DNA of 40,427 nucleotides, taken from JBGSYJ01 sp041748075. Its GTDB lineage: Bacteria; Acidobacteriota; Thermoanaerobaculia; Gp7-AA8. The stretch is from the NCBI GenBank assembly GCA_041748075.1, contig JBGTDX010000051.1, positions 1 through 40,427 on the forward strand, given 5' to 3'. The translations under genes and the position numbers were made by a program. Positions 7,306-15,369 of this stretch are shown one piece after another (the first letter of the stretch is position 1; every line of letters begins with the position of its first letter). A model generated the notes under the pieces. It had not been told where the DNA came from, ran no database searches, and was given only the letters and a program-made list of their open reading frames with translations.

Positions 7306-7881
7306 ATGCGCAAACGGGCCCTTCTGCTGATTGTTTCATGTCTCTGCATCCTTGCAGTTGCCGGCTGCCGTTCACGCCGCGCCACGACGCCGCAGACGAC
7401 ACCGCCCCCGGTCGAATCCACTGCGCCCCAGCCATCGCAGGGCATCCCTTCCACAGACGACGACTTTGTCACCACGACGCCTGATTCGGACGTTCTGAGC
7501 GGAGATATCGTCGAGGCGAATCGCGTCGCGCGCGAGCGCGGCTGGATCCGCGACGCATTCTTCGCGTATGACGCATCGACGCTCGATTCCGCGGCGCAGG
7601 AAGCTCTCCGCGCCTCGGCAACCTGGCTTCGAGACAATCCCCAGTTCCGCATCCGCATCGAAGGACACTGCGACGAGCGTGGAACCGAGCAGTACAATTT
7701 CGCGCTGGGAGATTTCCGCGCCGAAACAGCAGCCGCCTACCTCGCTGCGCTCGGCGTTGACCGCAGCCGCATCGAGACCATCAGCTACGGCGAGGAACGC
7801 CCCTTCGAGGAAGGGTCGAGCGAGCGCGCCTGGGCACAGAACCGCCGCGCCCACCTGGTGCTCTCCGGACGAACGCAATAG
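7306..7881 (+). CDS. pal: Pal-like peptidoglycan-associated lipoprotein (OmpA C-terminal domain)
   Basis: An outer-membrane lipoprotein of about 191 residues that anchors the envelope to peptidoglycan, in other bacteria as partner of TolB. The signal peptide ends in the lipobox AVAGC (Cys about residue 21). A Pro/Thr-rich linker follows, then the OmpA-like domain from about residue 80: FFAYDASTLDSAAQ, the diaminopimelate-binding stretch IRIEGHCDERGTEQYN, and the NRRAHLVL end. The ATG at 7306 is chosen over one at 7291 because GAGG sits 6 bases upstream and the charged n-region starts there. No tol genes are nearby, so it is a stand-alone copy. Confidence 0.9.
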   Translation: MRKRALLLIVSCLCILAVAGCRSRRATTPQTTPPPVESTAPQPSQGIPSTDDDFVTTTPDSDVLSGDIVEANRVARERGWIRDAFFAYDASTLDSAAQEALRASATWLRDNPQFRIRIEGHCDERGTEQYNFALGDFRAETAAAYLAALGVDRSRIETISYGEERPFEEGSSERAWAQNRRAHLVLSGRTQ

Positions 7882-7945
7882 GAAGGTCCGTCCAGGGCTT
7901 TTTCAGCAGCAAACCCGGTGGAGGGCGCGTGCAGGTGACACCTCT

Positions 7946-8143
7946 ATGAGCTCCATACAAACCGAAACGATCAGCCAGGTCATCGTACGAATGCAGATGA
8001 TCGAGTCCGACGTGGCTTCCATCAGGCAGGCTGTTGAGTCTGAAGATCTCGGGACCAGCGACAGGCGTTATCTTTCGCGGTGCTTCGATCTTCTCGACAT
8101 GGAGCTCCATGCGCTCAAACAGTATCTCCGTGGCCTCGGCTAA
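7946..8143 (+). CDS. Small helical protein of unknown function (65 aa)
   Basis: The frame starts MSSIQTETISQVIVRMQMIE and ends ALKQYLRGLG. AGGTGA lies 7 bases before the ATG and codon use resembles the neighbours. The sequence is amphipathic and heptad-like, with no Cys pairs, signal peptide or membrane segment, so a cytoplasmic helical-hairpin protein is likely. It follows the pal gene by 64 bases on the same strand and may be co-transcribed. No family is recognised. Confidence 0.55.
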   Translation: MSSIQTETISQVIVRMQMIESDVASIRQAVESEDLGTSDRRYLSRCFDLLDMELHALKQYLRGLG

Positions 8144-8627
8144 CCTCGGCGCTGAAGTTCCGACCCCAGGGAAGACTTTGAACAGGATGCGAACCACGTC
8201 GTCGTAGCGACGGATTCCGATCCGCCGCATCTAGGTTGCGTGCGAGCTTGCGCGTCCTGGCGGGACGGCCCCGTACGAACGCTCATCACGCTTCAGTATG
8301 GCGTCAACTTGGAACTTGTCATCCTTATAGCGCAGCGAAGGATCCCCGGAATCCTGGCGCTAACGTATCGAGGAAGGGGATCCTTCGCCGCGCTCAGGAT
8401 GACCGGCTGGTTGGATGACACTCTGGTCCATCACCCCTTCACCGGCGCCCCCGCCGTTAGATTGCGCGGGATGACAGGTCCTCAGATCTCCGCTCAGGAA
8501 AGGTGATCGCTCTTATTTTCCCGCCCGGACCAGAGTAGAATTCCCACATATCCCCACAATTGAATCGTCCCCCGGATCGACTGACCCATCCCCGGCATTG
8601 CTTCGACAGAAGAAAGAGGAGGATCTC
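8144..8627. other. Intergenic region before the TonB receptor gene
   Basis: About 480 bases with no supported gene. It holds a GCGACGGAT-tccg-ATCCGCCGC hairpin near 8210, related to the one at 24305, and repeat family 1 copy 2 at 8317-8403. The receptor promoter presumably lies in the AT-richer stretch 8505-8600, but no clear -35/-10 pair is seen. Confidence 0.5.
8317..8403. repeat. Palindromic interspersed repeat, family 1, copy 2
   Basis: Same ends as the copy at 837: TGTCATCCTTATAGCGCAGC on the left (diverged) and CGCGCTCAGGATGAC on the right, with GGATCCCC / GGGGATCC as inner inverted repeat. Confidence 0.8.
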
Positions 8628-10919
8628 ATGTCCAAAGGGTTTGTCCGCGCACTCTCCATTCCGATGTTCGCCGCAGCCTTGACAGCCCTTTCCGGCGGCG
8701 CCGTAGTCGCACAGGCGCCAGATCCACCTCCTGAAGACCAAGCTGCTGAGGAAGACGGCGATCCATTTCTCGACCAGATGACCGTCACCGCGCAGAAGCG
8801 CGCTGAGGACATTCAGGAAGTTCCCGTCGCCATCACGGCCATGCCGGAGGAGCAGGTCGAAACACTCACGGCGGGCGGCGCCGATGTGAAGGCGCTTTCG
8901 GGCCGCGTTCCCAGTCTTCTGATCGAGTCGTCATTCGGTCGAGCGTTCCCACGCTTCTACATTCGTGGACTCGGCAATACCGACTTCGATCTGAACGCAT
9001 CGCAGCCGGTCTCGATGGTTTACGACGAGGTCGTCCTCGAGAATCCCGTGCTCAAAGGGATGCCCGTGTGGGATGTCGACCGGATCGAAGTGCTGCGCGG
9101 ACCGCAGGGCACGCTTTTCGGCCGCAACACTCCGGCCGGCATCGTGAAGTTCGAATCGAAGCAGCCGACGCAGGAGTTCGATGCCTACGCCCGGGCATCG
9201 TTCGGAACGTTCGATACGGTCGACGTGAAGGCGGCGGTCGGCGGCGGCCTGACCGACACACTCTCCGCCCGCTTCTCGTTTCTCTATCAGTCGCAGGACG
9301 ACTGGGTCGACAACGCGAACACGGGGGAGAACAATGCGCTCGGCGGCCACGACACGCTTGCCTATCGCCTGCAGTTTCTCTGGAAACCCGACGTGCGCGC
9401 AAACATCCTGTTGAATCTTCATGGGTGGGATGTCGACGGCACCGCGCGCATCTTCCGCGCCAACATTTTCCAGCCCGGAACCAACAATCTCGTGCGCGAC
9501 TTCGATCAGGAAACCGTCTTCCACGACGGTCTCAACGAGCAGGACATCGAGTCGAGCGGAGGCGTGCTCAAGATGGACTACGCGTTCGATCATGGGACGA
9601 TCACATCCGTGACCAGCTACGAGACCGTCGAGATGTTCAGCCGCGGCGACATCGACGGCGGGTTCGGCGCCTCATTCGCCCCACCGTTCGGCCCCGGGTT
9701 CATTCCGTTTCCCGCGGAGTCTTCCGACGGCATCCCCGATCTGACGCAGTTCACCCAGGAGGTTCGCTACGCCAGCAACACCGGCGGCGCCTTCGAGTGG
9801 CTCGCGGGTGCGTTCTTTTTCGACGAAGACCTCGAGGCAGAGACGTTCAGCTACACCTCGCTCGCACCCGGCAATCCCGTGGAAGCGTTCGCATTCCAGA
9901 ATCAGGATGCGGAGTCATGGGCGCTGTTCGCTTCGGCGAGTTATCAATTCTCCGATCGCCTGAAACTGCAGGGGGGCCTGCGGTTCACGCACGACGAAAA
10001 GGTCTTGACCGCTGAGCGCCCGATTCCGCTCTTCTTCAATACCGCAACCATCCGGCCTGTTCGCGCGAGCACTGATGACGACTTCACCAGCTGGGACCTG
10101 AGCGCAACGTACGCCATGAGCCCTGAGGTGAATTTCTACAGCCGGATCGCCACAGGGTTCCGCGCCCCGAGCATCCAGGGAAGGATTCTTTTTGCGCCCG
10201 ACGCCGACGGGGGAACCAACCCGGCTACCGACGGAGTATCGATCGCCGACACCGAAGAGATCATCTCAGGCGAAGTCGGTATCAAGACGATCCTCCTCGA
10301 CCGCCGCCTCCGGCTCAACGGAACGGTCTATCTGTACGAGGTCGACGGCCAGCAGATCACGGCTGTAGGCGGCGAATTCAACGTTTCAACGCTTCTGAAC
10401 GCCGACAGGACGAAAGGCTACGGCTTCGAGCTGGACATCAACTATGCGCCGACGCGCGAGTGGCTGATGACCTTCGGAACGAGCTACAACAACACCGAGA
10501 TCCGGGACAGCGAGCTCGCTGTGGCGCCATGCGGAGGAGGCTGCACTGTGCTCGATCCGATCGGACCGAACGGCGCGCTCGTGAACGGCAACAGCCTTCC
10601 GCACGCGCCCGAATGGATCTTCAACGGAATCATCGACTACCGCCGGCCCATCGCTGCCGGCGAGTTCATCGGCTCGCTCGACATGGCCTACTCGAGCGAA
10701 AAACAATTCTTCCTGTACGAATCCGAGGAGTTCCGGAGTGACAGCTTCGAAGTGGGGCTGCGGTTCGGTTACGGGTGGGCGAATCGTTACGAGCTCGCGC
10801 TGTTCGGCCGCAACATCACAGACGAGGAGATCGTTCAAAACGGAATCGATTTCAACAACCTCACAGGCATGATGAACGACCCTCGGCAGTGGGGACTCGA
10901 GCTCGTCACGAGGTTCTGA
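8628..10919 (+). CDS. TonB-dependent outer-membrane receptor
   Basis: A 763-residue outer-membrane channel that imports a scarce ligand, such as a siderophore, cobalamin or carbohydrate, using TonB energy; the ligand cannot be told from sequence. The signal peptide ends near VVAQA (about residue 30). The plug domain begins with MTVTAQKRAEDIQEVPVAI, includes FYIRGLGNTDFD and ends with VLRGPQGTLFGRNTPAGIV. The remainder is an alternating-strand 22-strand-type barrel closing with terminal Phe (LELVTRF). ATG 8628 has AGGAGG 6 bases upstream. Unlike the other receptor gene in the window (13367), plug and barrel are both intact. It stands alone, with a strong hairpin 15 bases after the stop. Confidence 0.93.
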   Translation: MSKGFVRALSIPMFAAALTALSGGAVVAQAPDPPPEDQAAEEDGDPFLDQMTVTAQKRAEDIQEVPVAITAMPEEQVETLTAGGADVKALSGRVPSLLIESSFGRAFPRFYIRGLGNTDFDLNASQPVSMVYDEVVLENPVLKGMPVWDVDRIEVLRGPQGTLFGRNTPAGIVKFESKQPTQEFDAYARASFGTFDTVDVKAAVGGGLTDTLSARFSFLYQSQDDWVDNANTGENNALGGHDTLAYRLQFLWKPDVRANILLNLHGWDVDGTARIFRANIFQPGTNNLVRDFDQETVFHDGLNEQDIESSGGVLKMDYAFDHGTITSVTSYETVEMFSRGDIDGGFGASFAPPFGPGFIPFPAESSDGIPDLTQFTQEVRYASNTGGAFEWLAGAFFFDEDLEAETFSYTSLAPGNPVEAFAFQNQDAESWALFASASYQFSDRLKLQGGLRFTHDEKVLTAERPIPLFFNTATIRPVRASTDDDFTSWDLSATYAMSPEVNFYSRIATGFRAPSIQGRILFAPDADGGTNPATDGVSIADTEEIISGEVGIKTILLDRRLRLNGTVYLYEVDGQQITAVGGEFNVSTLLNADRTKGYGFELDINYAPTREWLMTFGTSYNNTEIRDSELAVAPCGGGCTVLDPIGPNGALVNGNSLPHAPEWIFNGIIDYRRPIAAGEFIGSLDMAYSSEKQFFLYESEEFRSDSFEVGLRFGYGWANRYELALFGRNITDEEIVQNGIDFNNLTGMMNDPRQWGLELVTRF

Positions 10920-10933
10920 TGGTTGTGATCTGT

Positions 10934-10966
10934 GCACGGACGAGGATCTTCAGACCTCGTCCGTGC
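10934..10966 (+). terminator. Hairpin terminator candidate after the TonB receptor
   Basis: GCACGGACGAGG (10934-10945) pairs perfectly over 12 bp with CCTCGTCCGTGC (10955-10966), with a 9-base loop. It starts 15 bases after the stop codon. No U-tract follows, so it may act as an mRNA 3'-end stabiliser or need Rho. Confidence 0.6.
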
Positions 10967-11051
10967 GCGCGCTTCTGAACGAGCTTGTCATCCCGGGCGA
11001 CAGCGAGACTATGTAAGAACGCGCGGAACGTCGAGCGGAAACGTACCGATG

Positions 11052-11137
11052 TGTCATCCTGAGCGAAGCGTAGGATCCCCTACCTCGAGACGTCACGGCA
11101 ATTCTTCAGGGGATCCTTCGCTTCGCTCAGGATGACA
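11052..11137. repeat. Palindromic interspersed repeat, family 1, copy 3
   Basis: Ends TGTCATCCTGAGCGAAGCG and CGCTTCGCTCAGGATGACA, inner GGATCCCCT / GGGGATCC. It is the copy closest to a perfect palindrome and lies between convergent genes. Confidence 0.85.
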
Positions 11138-11165
11138 CTTGGGTAAGACGCGGCACAACGAAAAC

Positions 11166-11191
11166 GCGGCCGCCTGAGATCAGGCGGCCGC
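11166..11191 (-). terminator. Intrinsic terminator of the 11220-11723 lipoprotein gene
   Basis: GCGGCCGCCTG pairs over 11 bp with CAGGCGGCCGC, loop of 4. On the minus strand the stem is followed by GTTTTC. It lies about 30 bases after the lipoprotein stop. Confidence 0.75.
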
Positions 11192-11219
11192 ACGTACAGA
11201 ACTTCTTTTCGCGTTCGTC

Positions 11220-11723
11220 TTACGCCGCTGCGTCTTTGGCGTCGACGATGTTGAACTGCTGCTCGTTGACCTTTTCGTCGCCGACCCAGACTTCGGCGCG
11301 ATAATCACCCTTCGCCCATGAGGCCGTATCGCTGGCGGTGAAGTTGAGGTACTTCTGACCGCTCGAAACCGTCTTGGTCTCCTCGCCGATCTTCGTGTTG
11401 TTCGGTCCATACCAGACGACCATCACGGGAGATGTCGCGGGCGCGTCACCAACCTCCATCGCGATATGAATCGGCTGGCCAGGTGCAAAGTCGTCACCGG
11501 TCCTGGCCGGTACCATCGATCCGTCCGCACCGAGCTCGCTGCCGATGGTCACATCATCGATCCAGGTTTGCGCGTTGAGCGGGGAAACGTCGGAGGGGCT
11601 CCCCATCCCCGGCTGCTCGAGAGTGGTCGTTTCCGCCGGGGCAGCAGCAGTCTCTTCGCGGCCGCAACCGATCGCAAAGGCGGTGAACATCGTGAGTACC
11701 AGTACAAGCACATTCTTTTTCAT
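11220..11723 (-). CDS. Lipoprotein of unknown function
   Basis: 167 residues. The signal peptide ends in the lipobox AFAIGC (Cys about residue 20), so it is a lipid-anchored envelope protein. A short Ala/Thr/Glu linker follows, then an all-beta domain (about 55-165) with IHIAMEVGDAPATSPVMVVW and YRAEVWVGDEKVNEQQFNIV, resembling an Ig-like or beta-sandwich fold. There is no catalytic motif. AGGAGG is 10 bases before the ATG, and an intrinsic terminator follows, so it is a single-gene unit. No specific family is claimed. Confidence 0.8.
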   Translation of the reverse strand: MKKNVLVLVLTMFTAFAIGCGREETAAAPAETTTLEQPGMGSPSDVSPLNAQTWIDDVTIGSELGADGSMVPARTGDDFAPGQPIHIAMEVGDAPATSPVMVVWYGPNNTKIGEETKTVSSGQKYLNFTASDTASWAKGDYRAEVWVGDEKVNEQQFNIVDAKDAAA

Positions 11724-12058
11724 AAGAAACAGCCTCCTTCTCGAGGCGATACAGCAGGACTCATGCCGGACTCAACATGTCATTCCCGCTGAGCCTCATC
11801 CAGCGGGCTCGAGTGGTGCGCAAAAAGGCGGCCGACCGGGGGGTTCTCGATGATCACGGCTTACCTCTTTCGCGTCCTCATAGAGATGAGAGTCGGATCA
11901 GAATATCCCACGCGATACGCGTCCGATCAATGCGTGTCCAGTCGATGCGCTCGGAGCGCGAGTTCGATCTCCTCCATTGCGCGGTCGCGCCTGCTTTTCG
12001 GCGGCTCACCATGCGTCATGCGTGTTCGTATTTGTTTCCTCCCTTCCGCTATCGCACG
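11724..12058. other. Intergenic region with no supported gene
   Basis: It contains a TCATTCCCGCTGAGCC remnant at 11777 related to repeat family 1, and a stretch at 11927-12016 that on the minus strand could encode a 30-residue charged peptide (MTHGEPPKSRRDRAMEE...) without a well-placed ribosome site. Nothing else is recognisable. Confidence 0.4.
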
Positions 12059-12346
12059 ATGAAGCGCGTCGTTTCGGCAATCCTCGTGCTTTCGCTCGCA
12101 CTGCCCGCGATCGCACAAGGCCCACGACGGCGAGGCGTGACTCGATCCGCGCCGGAAGCCACAACCGTCTGGCTGGAGACGGCGAAGCAGACGGGAGCCT
12201 GGCTAGAGTCGGTTGCACAGCAACGGGGAGAAGGCCTCGGATGGGCCGCGAATCCAGGCACGCCTGCCGCTGTCACGCCGCTCGAGCTGCATCAATTCAG
12301 TATGGGGATCGATCCGCCATCACATTTCTCACCAGCGAATCCGTGA
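12059..12346 (+). pseudogene. Truncated exported LanC-like protein fragment
   Basis: The frame opens with a clear signal peptide (MKRVVSAILVLSLALPAIAQ), then TVWLETAKQTGAWLESVAQQ and GLGWAANPGTPAAVTPLEL. The WLES...G-GW-NPG-P pattern resembles the first helices of lanthionine-synthetase C-like proteins, which normally continue for 300 or more residues. Here the frame ends after 95 residues in unrelated sequence (SMGIDPPSHFSPANP), so it looks like an amputated gene. The LanC link is from memory of the family pattern and tentative; a genuine small exported protein is the alternative. No good ribosome site precedes the ATG. Confidence 0.4.
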
Positions 12347-12374
12347 AGCCGAATGAACAACGTGTGATTTCGTT

Positions 12375-12396
12375 GGGGCGGCCCGCAGGCCGCCCC
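12375..12396. repeat. GC-rich hairpin repeat
   Basis: GGGGCGGCC-cgca-GGCCGCCCC is a perfect 9-bp stem. It lies 28 bases after the fragment ending at 12346 and could act as a terminator, but has no U-tract. Confidence 0.5.
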
Positions 12397-12498
12397 TACG
12401 AGCCAACGCAAAGAAAGGCACGGGTTGAAGGTTGTTCTTTAGCAGCGTCGGGATCACACATCTCCCGTTTAACCTAAGGCCATTGCTATCAAGGCGGC

Positions 12499-13164
12499 TC
12501 AGAAGCGCATCCGCATCCCGACTCCCACGAGCAACGGGTGGATGGCTCTGCCATCCTGAATGACGGCTGTCGGACTGTCGGGCTTGTAGCGGGTGTATCG
12601 GCCGTCGATGGCAAGACGGAGCTGTCGAGTAAGTCGCACCGAGATTCCTGTATTAGCAATCCAGCTGGCCACTTGTCCGAGGTGGGTGTCCTCGAGATCC
12701 GCGAGCTCGGTGATGCTCCGCGGAACATCGAGCTCGCCGTCGAGACCGACGATGCCCGCGCCAACCCACGGCGACACAGCCGCATCGCGGCGCGGATGCC
12801 ACTGCAGGATCGCGCTGAGCGCCGTGACCCTCAGGGTCCCGATCCCCAACTCGACTCCCAGCCCGCCGGCACCAATCCTCGCGCGAACATCGCTGTCCGC
12901 CTGCTGCACCGCTATTTCTGTGGCCAGTTTGTCCGTCCAGAACCGCGAGTAAGAAAGACCGACCCCCGTGTTCTGTTCCAGATCCAGGACAGCTGTGAGG
13001 CCACTCTCCGGATCGGTCACCGTCGACGACAGAGGAATTCGCGACGTCGCCACAAAAATCCCCACTTCGTTCACCTCCGCCTCGCCGAGCGTTGCGAGTC
13101 CGGCGACGACTCCACTCAACACGACGAATCGGAGGCAGGCTCCCGGCGATGTCCTGGTCGGCAC
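12499..13164 (-). CDS. OmpW-like outer-membrane beta-barrel protein
   Basis: About 221 residues with start GTG 13164, where GGGAG lies about 8 bases upstream and a signal peptide (CLRFVVLSGVVAGLATLGEAEV) follows directly. The frame is open back to 13251 but that extension is arginine-rich and unlike a signal sequence. The mature part shows alternating hydrophobic strands, such as GVGLSYSRFWTDKLATEIAV, VTALSAILQWHPR, SPWVGAGIV, VRLTRQLRLAIDGRYTRY and the terminal LLVGVGMRMRF with C-terminal Phe, matching the OmpW/eight-strand barrel pattern. It is transcribed divergently from the damaged TonB receptor, with a palindrome between them. Ligand unknown. Confidence 0.75.
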   Translation of the reverse strand: MPTRTSPGACLRFVVLSGVVAGLATLGEAEVNEVGIFVATSRIPLSSTVTDPESGLTAVLDLEQNTGVGLSYSRFWTDKLATEIAVQQADSDVRARIGAGGLGVELGIGTLRVTALSAILQWHPRRDAAVSPWVGAGIVGLDGELDVPRSITELADLEDTHLGQVASWIANTGISVRLTRQLRLAIDGRYTRYKPDSPTAVIQDGRAIHPLLVGVGMRMRF

Positions 13165-13260
13165 AAAACTCTCCCTTGCGTATCGCGGACCACCTTCGAG
13201 CCCTCGAGAGTCGATGGCTGCGCCTCGATCGCGGGGAATTTCAAAGAGCATCCTTCATAT

Positions 13261-13276
13261 TACGAAGAGTTTCGTA
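13261..13276. promoter_or_regulatory. Palindromic operator candidate between divergent outer-membrane genes
   Basis: TACGAA-gagt-TTCGTA is an exact 6-4-6 inverted repeat in an AT-rich island (ATATTACG...CGTATATT) within the roughly 200-base divergent promoter region. It is well placed to control both the barrel gene and the receptor gene. No matching regulator family is assigned. Confidence 0.45.
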
Positions 13277-13366
13277 TATTGTGACAGGAGCCAGGTAGAA
13301 CTGAACGCAGAATTGAAAAACATCACGGCGTAACGGCCGTGATCATCTGTCGTCGGAGGGGGCTTC

Positions 13367-15164
13367 ATGAAACCAGCAGTTTTCCGTGGGTCTGTGCTGC
13401 TGCTCTTTGTCCTCGCCGGCAGTTCCCTGCTCGCCCGTCGACGGCGCCACCCTGGATGTCCCGGGGCTTTCCGGCGCGGTCGCAAACGTGATCGTGAAAT
13501 CGAAAGGGATCAGCGGGCAGTTCGCCTACCGCCCCGAGTTCCGTTACCATAACACCGATCCGCTGCTGACCCGATTCGAATCGTCGGTGAGCGGCACTGC
13601 CGGACGGATCGACTACACGATCGGCCTCGACAATCGGTCGTCTAGAAGCGGAGCTTCCGGTCCCACCTGGATCTATGACTCCCAGGGCAATATCTTGGAA
13701 GAACGCGACGATCTCTGGACCGGGGATGTGGAGCAGCCGAGAGTCAGCGGGAAGTTCGTGTTCAAAGGTCCGCGCGAGTCGATCGCCAATTTGAATCTCT
13801 CCTACCTCCGCCTTTACTACGACTACACGGAGACCGGGACGCGTACGACGCCGGGGATCGCGGACCGGTTTCGGAGCGTGACGACCGAGGAGGACAGCGA
13901 CAACTACGAGATCGGCGGCGACTATGCGTTCGACGTCGGACTGGGACAGCTCAAGCTGATCGGTCTGACCCGCGCATGGCACATTCCGGCCGAGACGAAT
14001 CTCATTACGTCGTTCGCCGACCAGGCTCCGTCGACCGGCAGCCGCTTCGCTCGAATTGCGGACGAGGACGAGACGATCGGTCGCGCCGAGTATCGCTGGA
14101 ATGCCGCCGGCGGCGAGTGGCAGGTCTCCACGGAAGGTGCGTTCAACTCTCTCGACAACACGTCGCGACTATTCGTAATGCTCGAGAACGGCATCTTCGA
14201 AGAAGTACCTCTGCCAGGATCCACCGCAAGGGTCGAGGAGGAGCGATACGAGGTGATGACGAGCTACGGTCGTACCGTCAGACCTGACCTGACGATGAAG
14301 GTCTCGCTGGGAGGCGAGTACTCGGAGCTAGCACAGGTTGGCGGTCAGGGACAGACACGCGATTTCTACCGGCCGAAGGGTGAGGTGACTGCTGCCTGGC
14401 AGGCCTCGCCGCGCACGGACGTCAATTTCAAACTGGCCCGGCGCGTCGGCCAGCTCAACTTCTTCGACTTTCTCGCTTCGGTGAACCTCCGCGACGACAC
14501 CGAAACTGCTGCAAACCCAGATCTGGTTCCGCAGCAGAGCTGGGAGCTCGATGTGGAAACTGTGCGGAAGATGGGATCGGTCGGAACCACCACGCTGCGA
14601 CTGTACGGTCGCCTGATCGACGACATCATCGACTTCATCCCGATCGGGGATAGCGGTCAGGCACCCGGTAACCTCGACCACGCCTGGGTGTACGGCGTCG
14701 AATCGCGAAGCACTTTCAATCTGGAGGCTTTCAGGTTTTCGGGGGCGAGGCTCGATGCGCTGATCCGGCTTCAGGATACTGACGTGGAGGATCCTTTGAC
14801 GGGTGAGCATCGCCGCATCAGTAACAGTCTCATGCAGGCAGCCAGCCTGACGTTTCGCCACGACGTTCCCACGACCGAATGGGCCTGGGGCGGCGGAATG
14901 AGCTATCAGCTGAACGCACTCAGCTACCGGCTGACGGAAGTTGGACGGCAGACCGAGGGACCGGTGTGGGCCGATCTGTTTCTGGAGCACAAAAATGTTC
15001 TCGGTCTGACCGTCCGGGCAGGAGTCGGCAACATTGCCGGCGCTCGGAGCGTCTGGGATCGAACGGTTTACGACGGGCGGCGTACGGGAGAAATTGCGTT
15101 TGTCGAGGAGCGCGATCGGCTCATCGGACCCATCTTTTCGTTCGCCATCCGGGGCAAGCTCTGA
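13367..15164 (+). pseudogene. TonB-dependent receptor with its plug domain deleted and frame shifted
   Basis: ATG 13367 has GGAGGGGG upstream and encodes a proper signal peptide (MKPAVFRGSVLLLFVLAG...). At about 13436 the coding frame shifts by +1: GTC at 13437 begins VDGATLDVPGLSGAVANVIV, which is the very end of a plug domain (compare the IEIVDGATL...IPGLSG...VNIV pattern of receptors). The remaining roughly 575 residues are a normal barrel, down to IFSFAIRGKL. About 100 or more codons between signal peptide and plug end are therefore missing, and the join is out of frame. As it stands no exported receptor can be made. The barrel frame itself is undamaged, so the event is recent or an assembly join error. 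Confidence 0.75.
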
Positions 15165-15178
15165 TTCGGGGGATGGTC

Positions 15179-15325
15179 TATGTGGCAGGGCCCTCCGAGG
15201 CCCTGCCTTGTCGGGCAGTGAAGATGTACGACACATGGAGTCTACACCATCCCGTTGATGACCCCAGGTGTGATACATCTTTACCTTGCGGAAGAGGCAG
15301 GGCCTCGGTGGGCCCTGCCACATGT
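15179..15325. repeat. 147-bp MITE-like inverted repeat
   Basis: The left arm from 15179 (ATGTGGCAGGGCCCTCCGAG, then GCCCTGCCTTGTC and AAGATGTACGACACATGG) is matched by the reverse complement of the right arm ending at 15325 (CTCGGTGGGCCCTGCCACAT). The arms are about 62 bp with few mismatches and a short centre. A partial GTGTGGCAGGGCC also occurs near 29655. No transposase. It separates the receptor remnant from the convergent kinase gene. Confidence 0.75.
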
Positions 15326-15369
15326 TCTTGGCTGCCATCAGAACGACTCAGGTCCTGAGTGACCAGATT

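Noticed and set aside
9068..10015. Long plus-strand frame inside the TonB receptor
   Set aside because: Arginine-rich composition and complete overlap with a well-supported receptor gene; a high-GC shadow frame.
11927..12016. 30-residue charged peptide on the minus strand
   Set aside because: Plausible composition, but the only purine-rich ribosome site is too far (about 17 bases) from the ATG; insufficient support.
12538..13284. Plus-strand frame opposite the OmpW-like gene
   Set aside because: Composition is that of an antisense shadow, while the minus strand shows signal peptide and beta strands.
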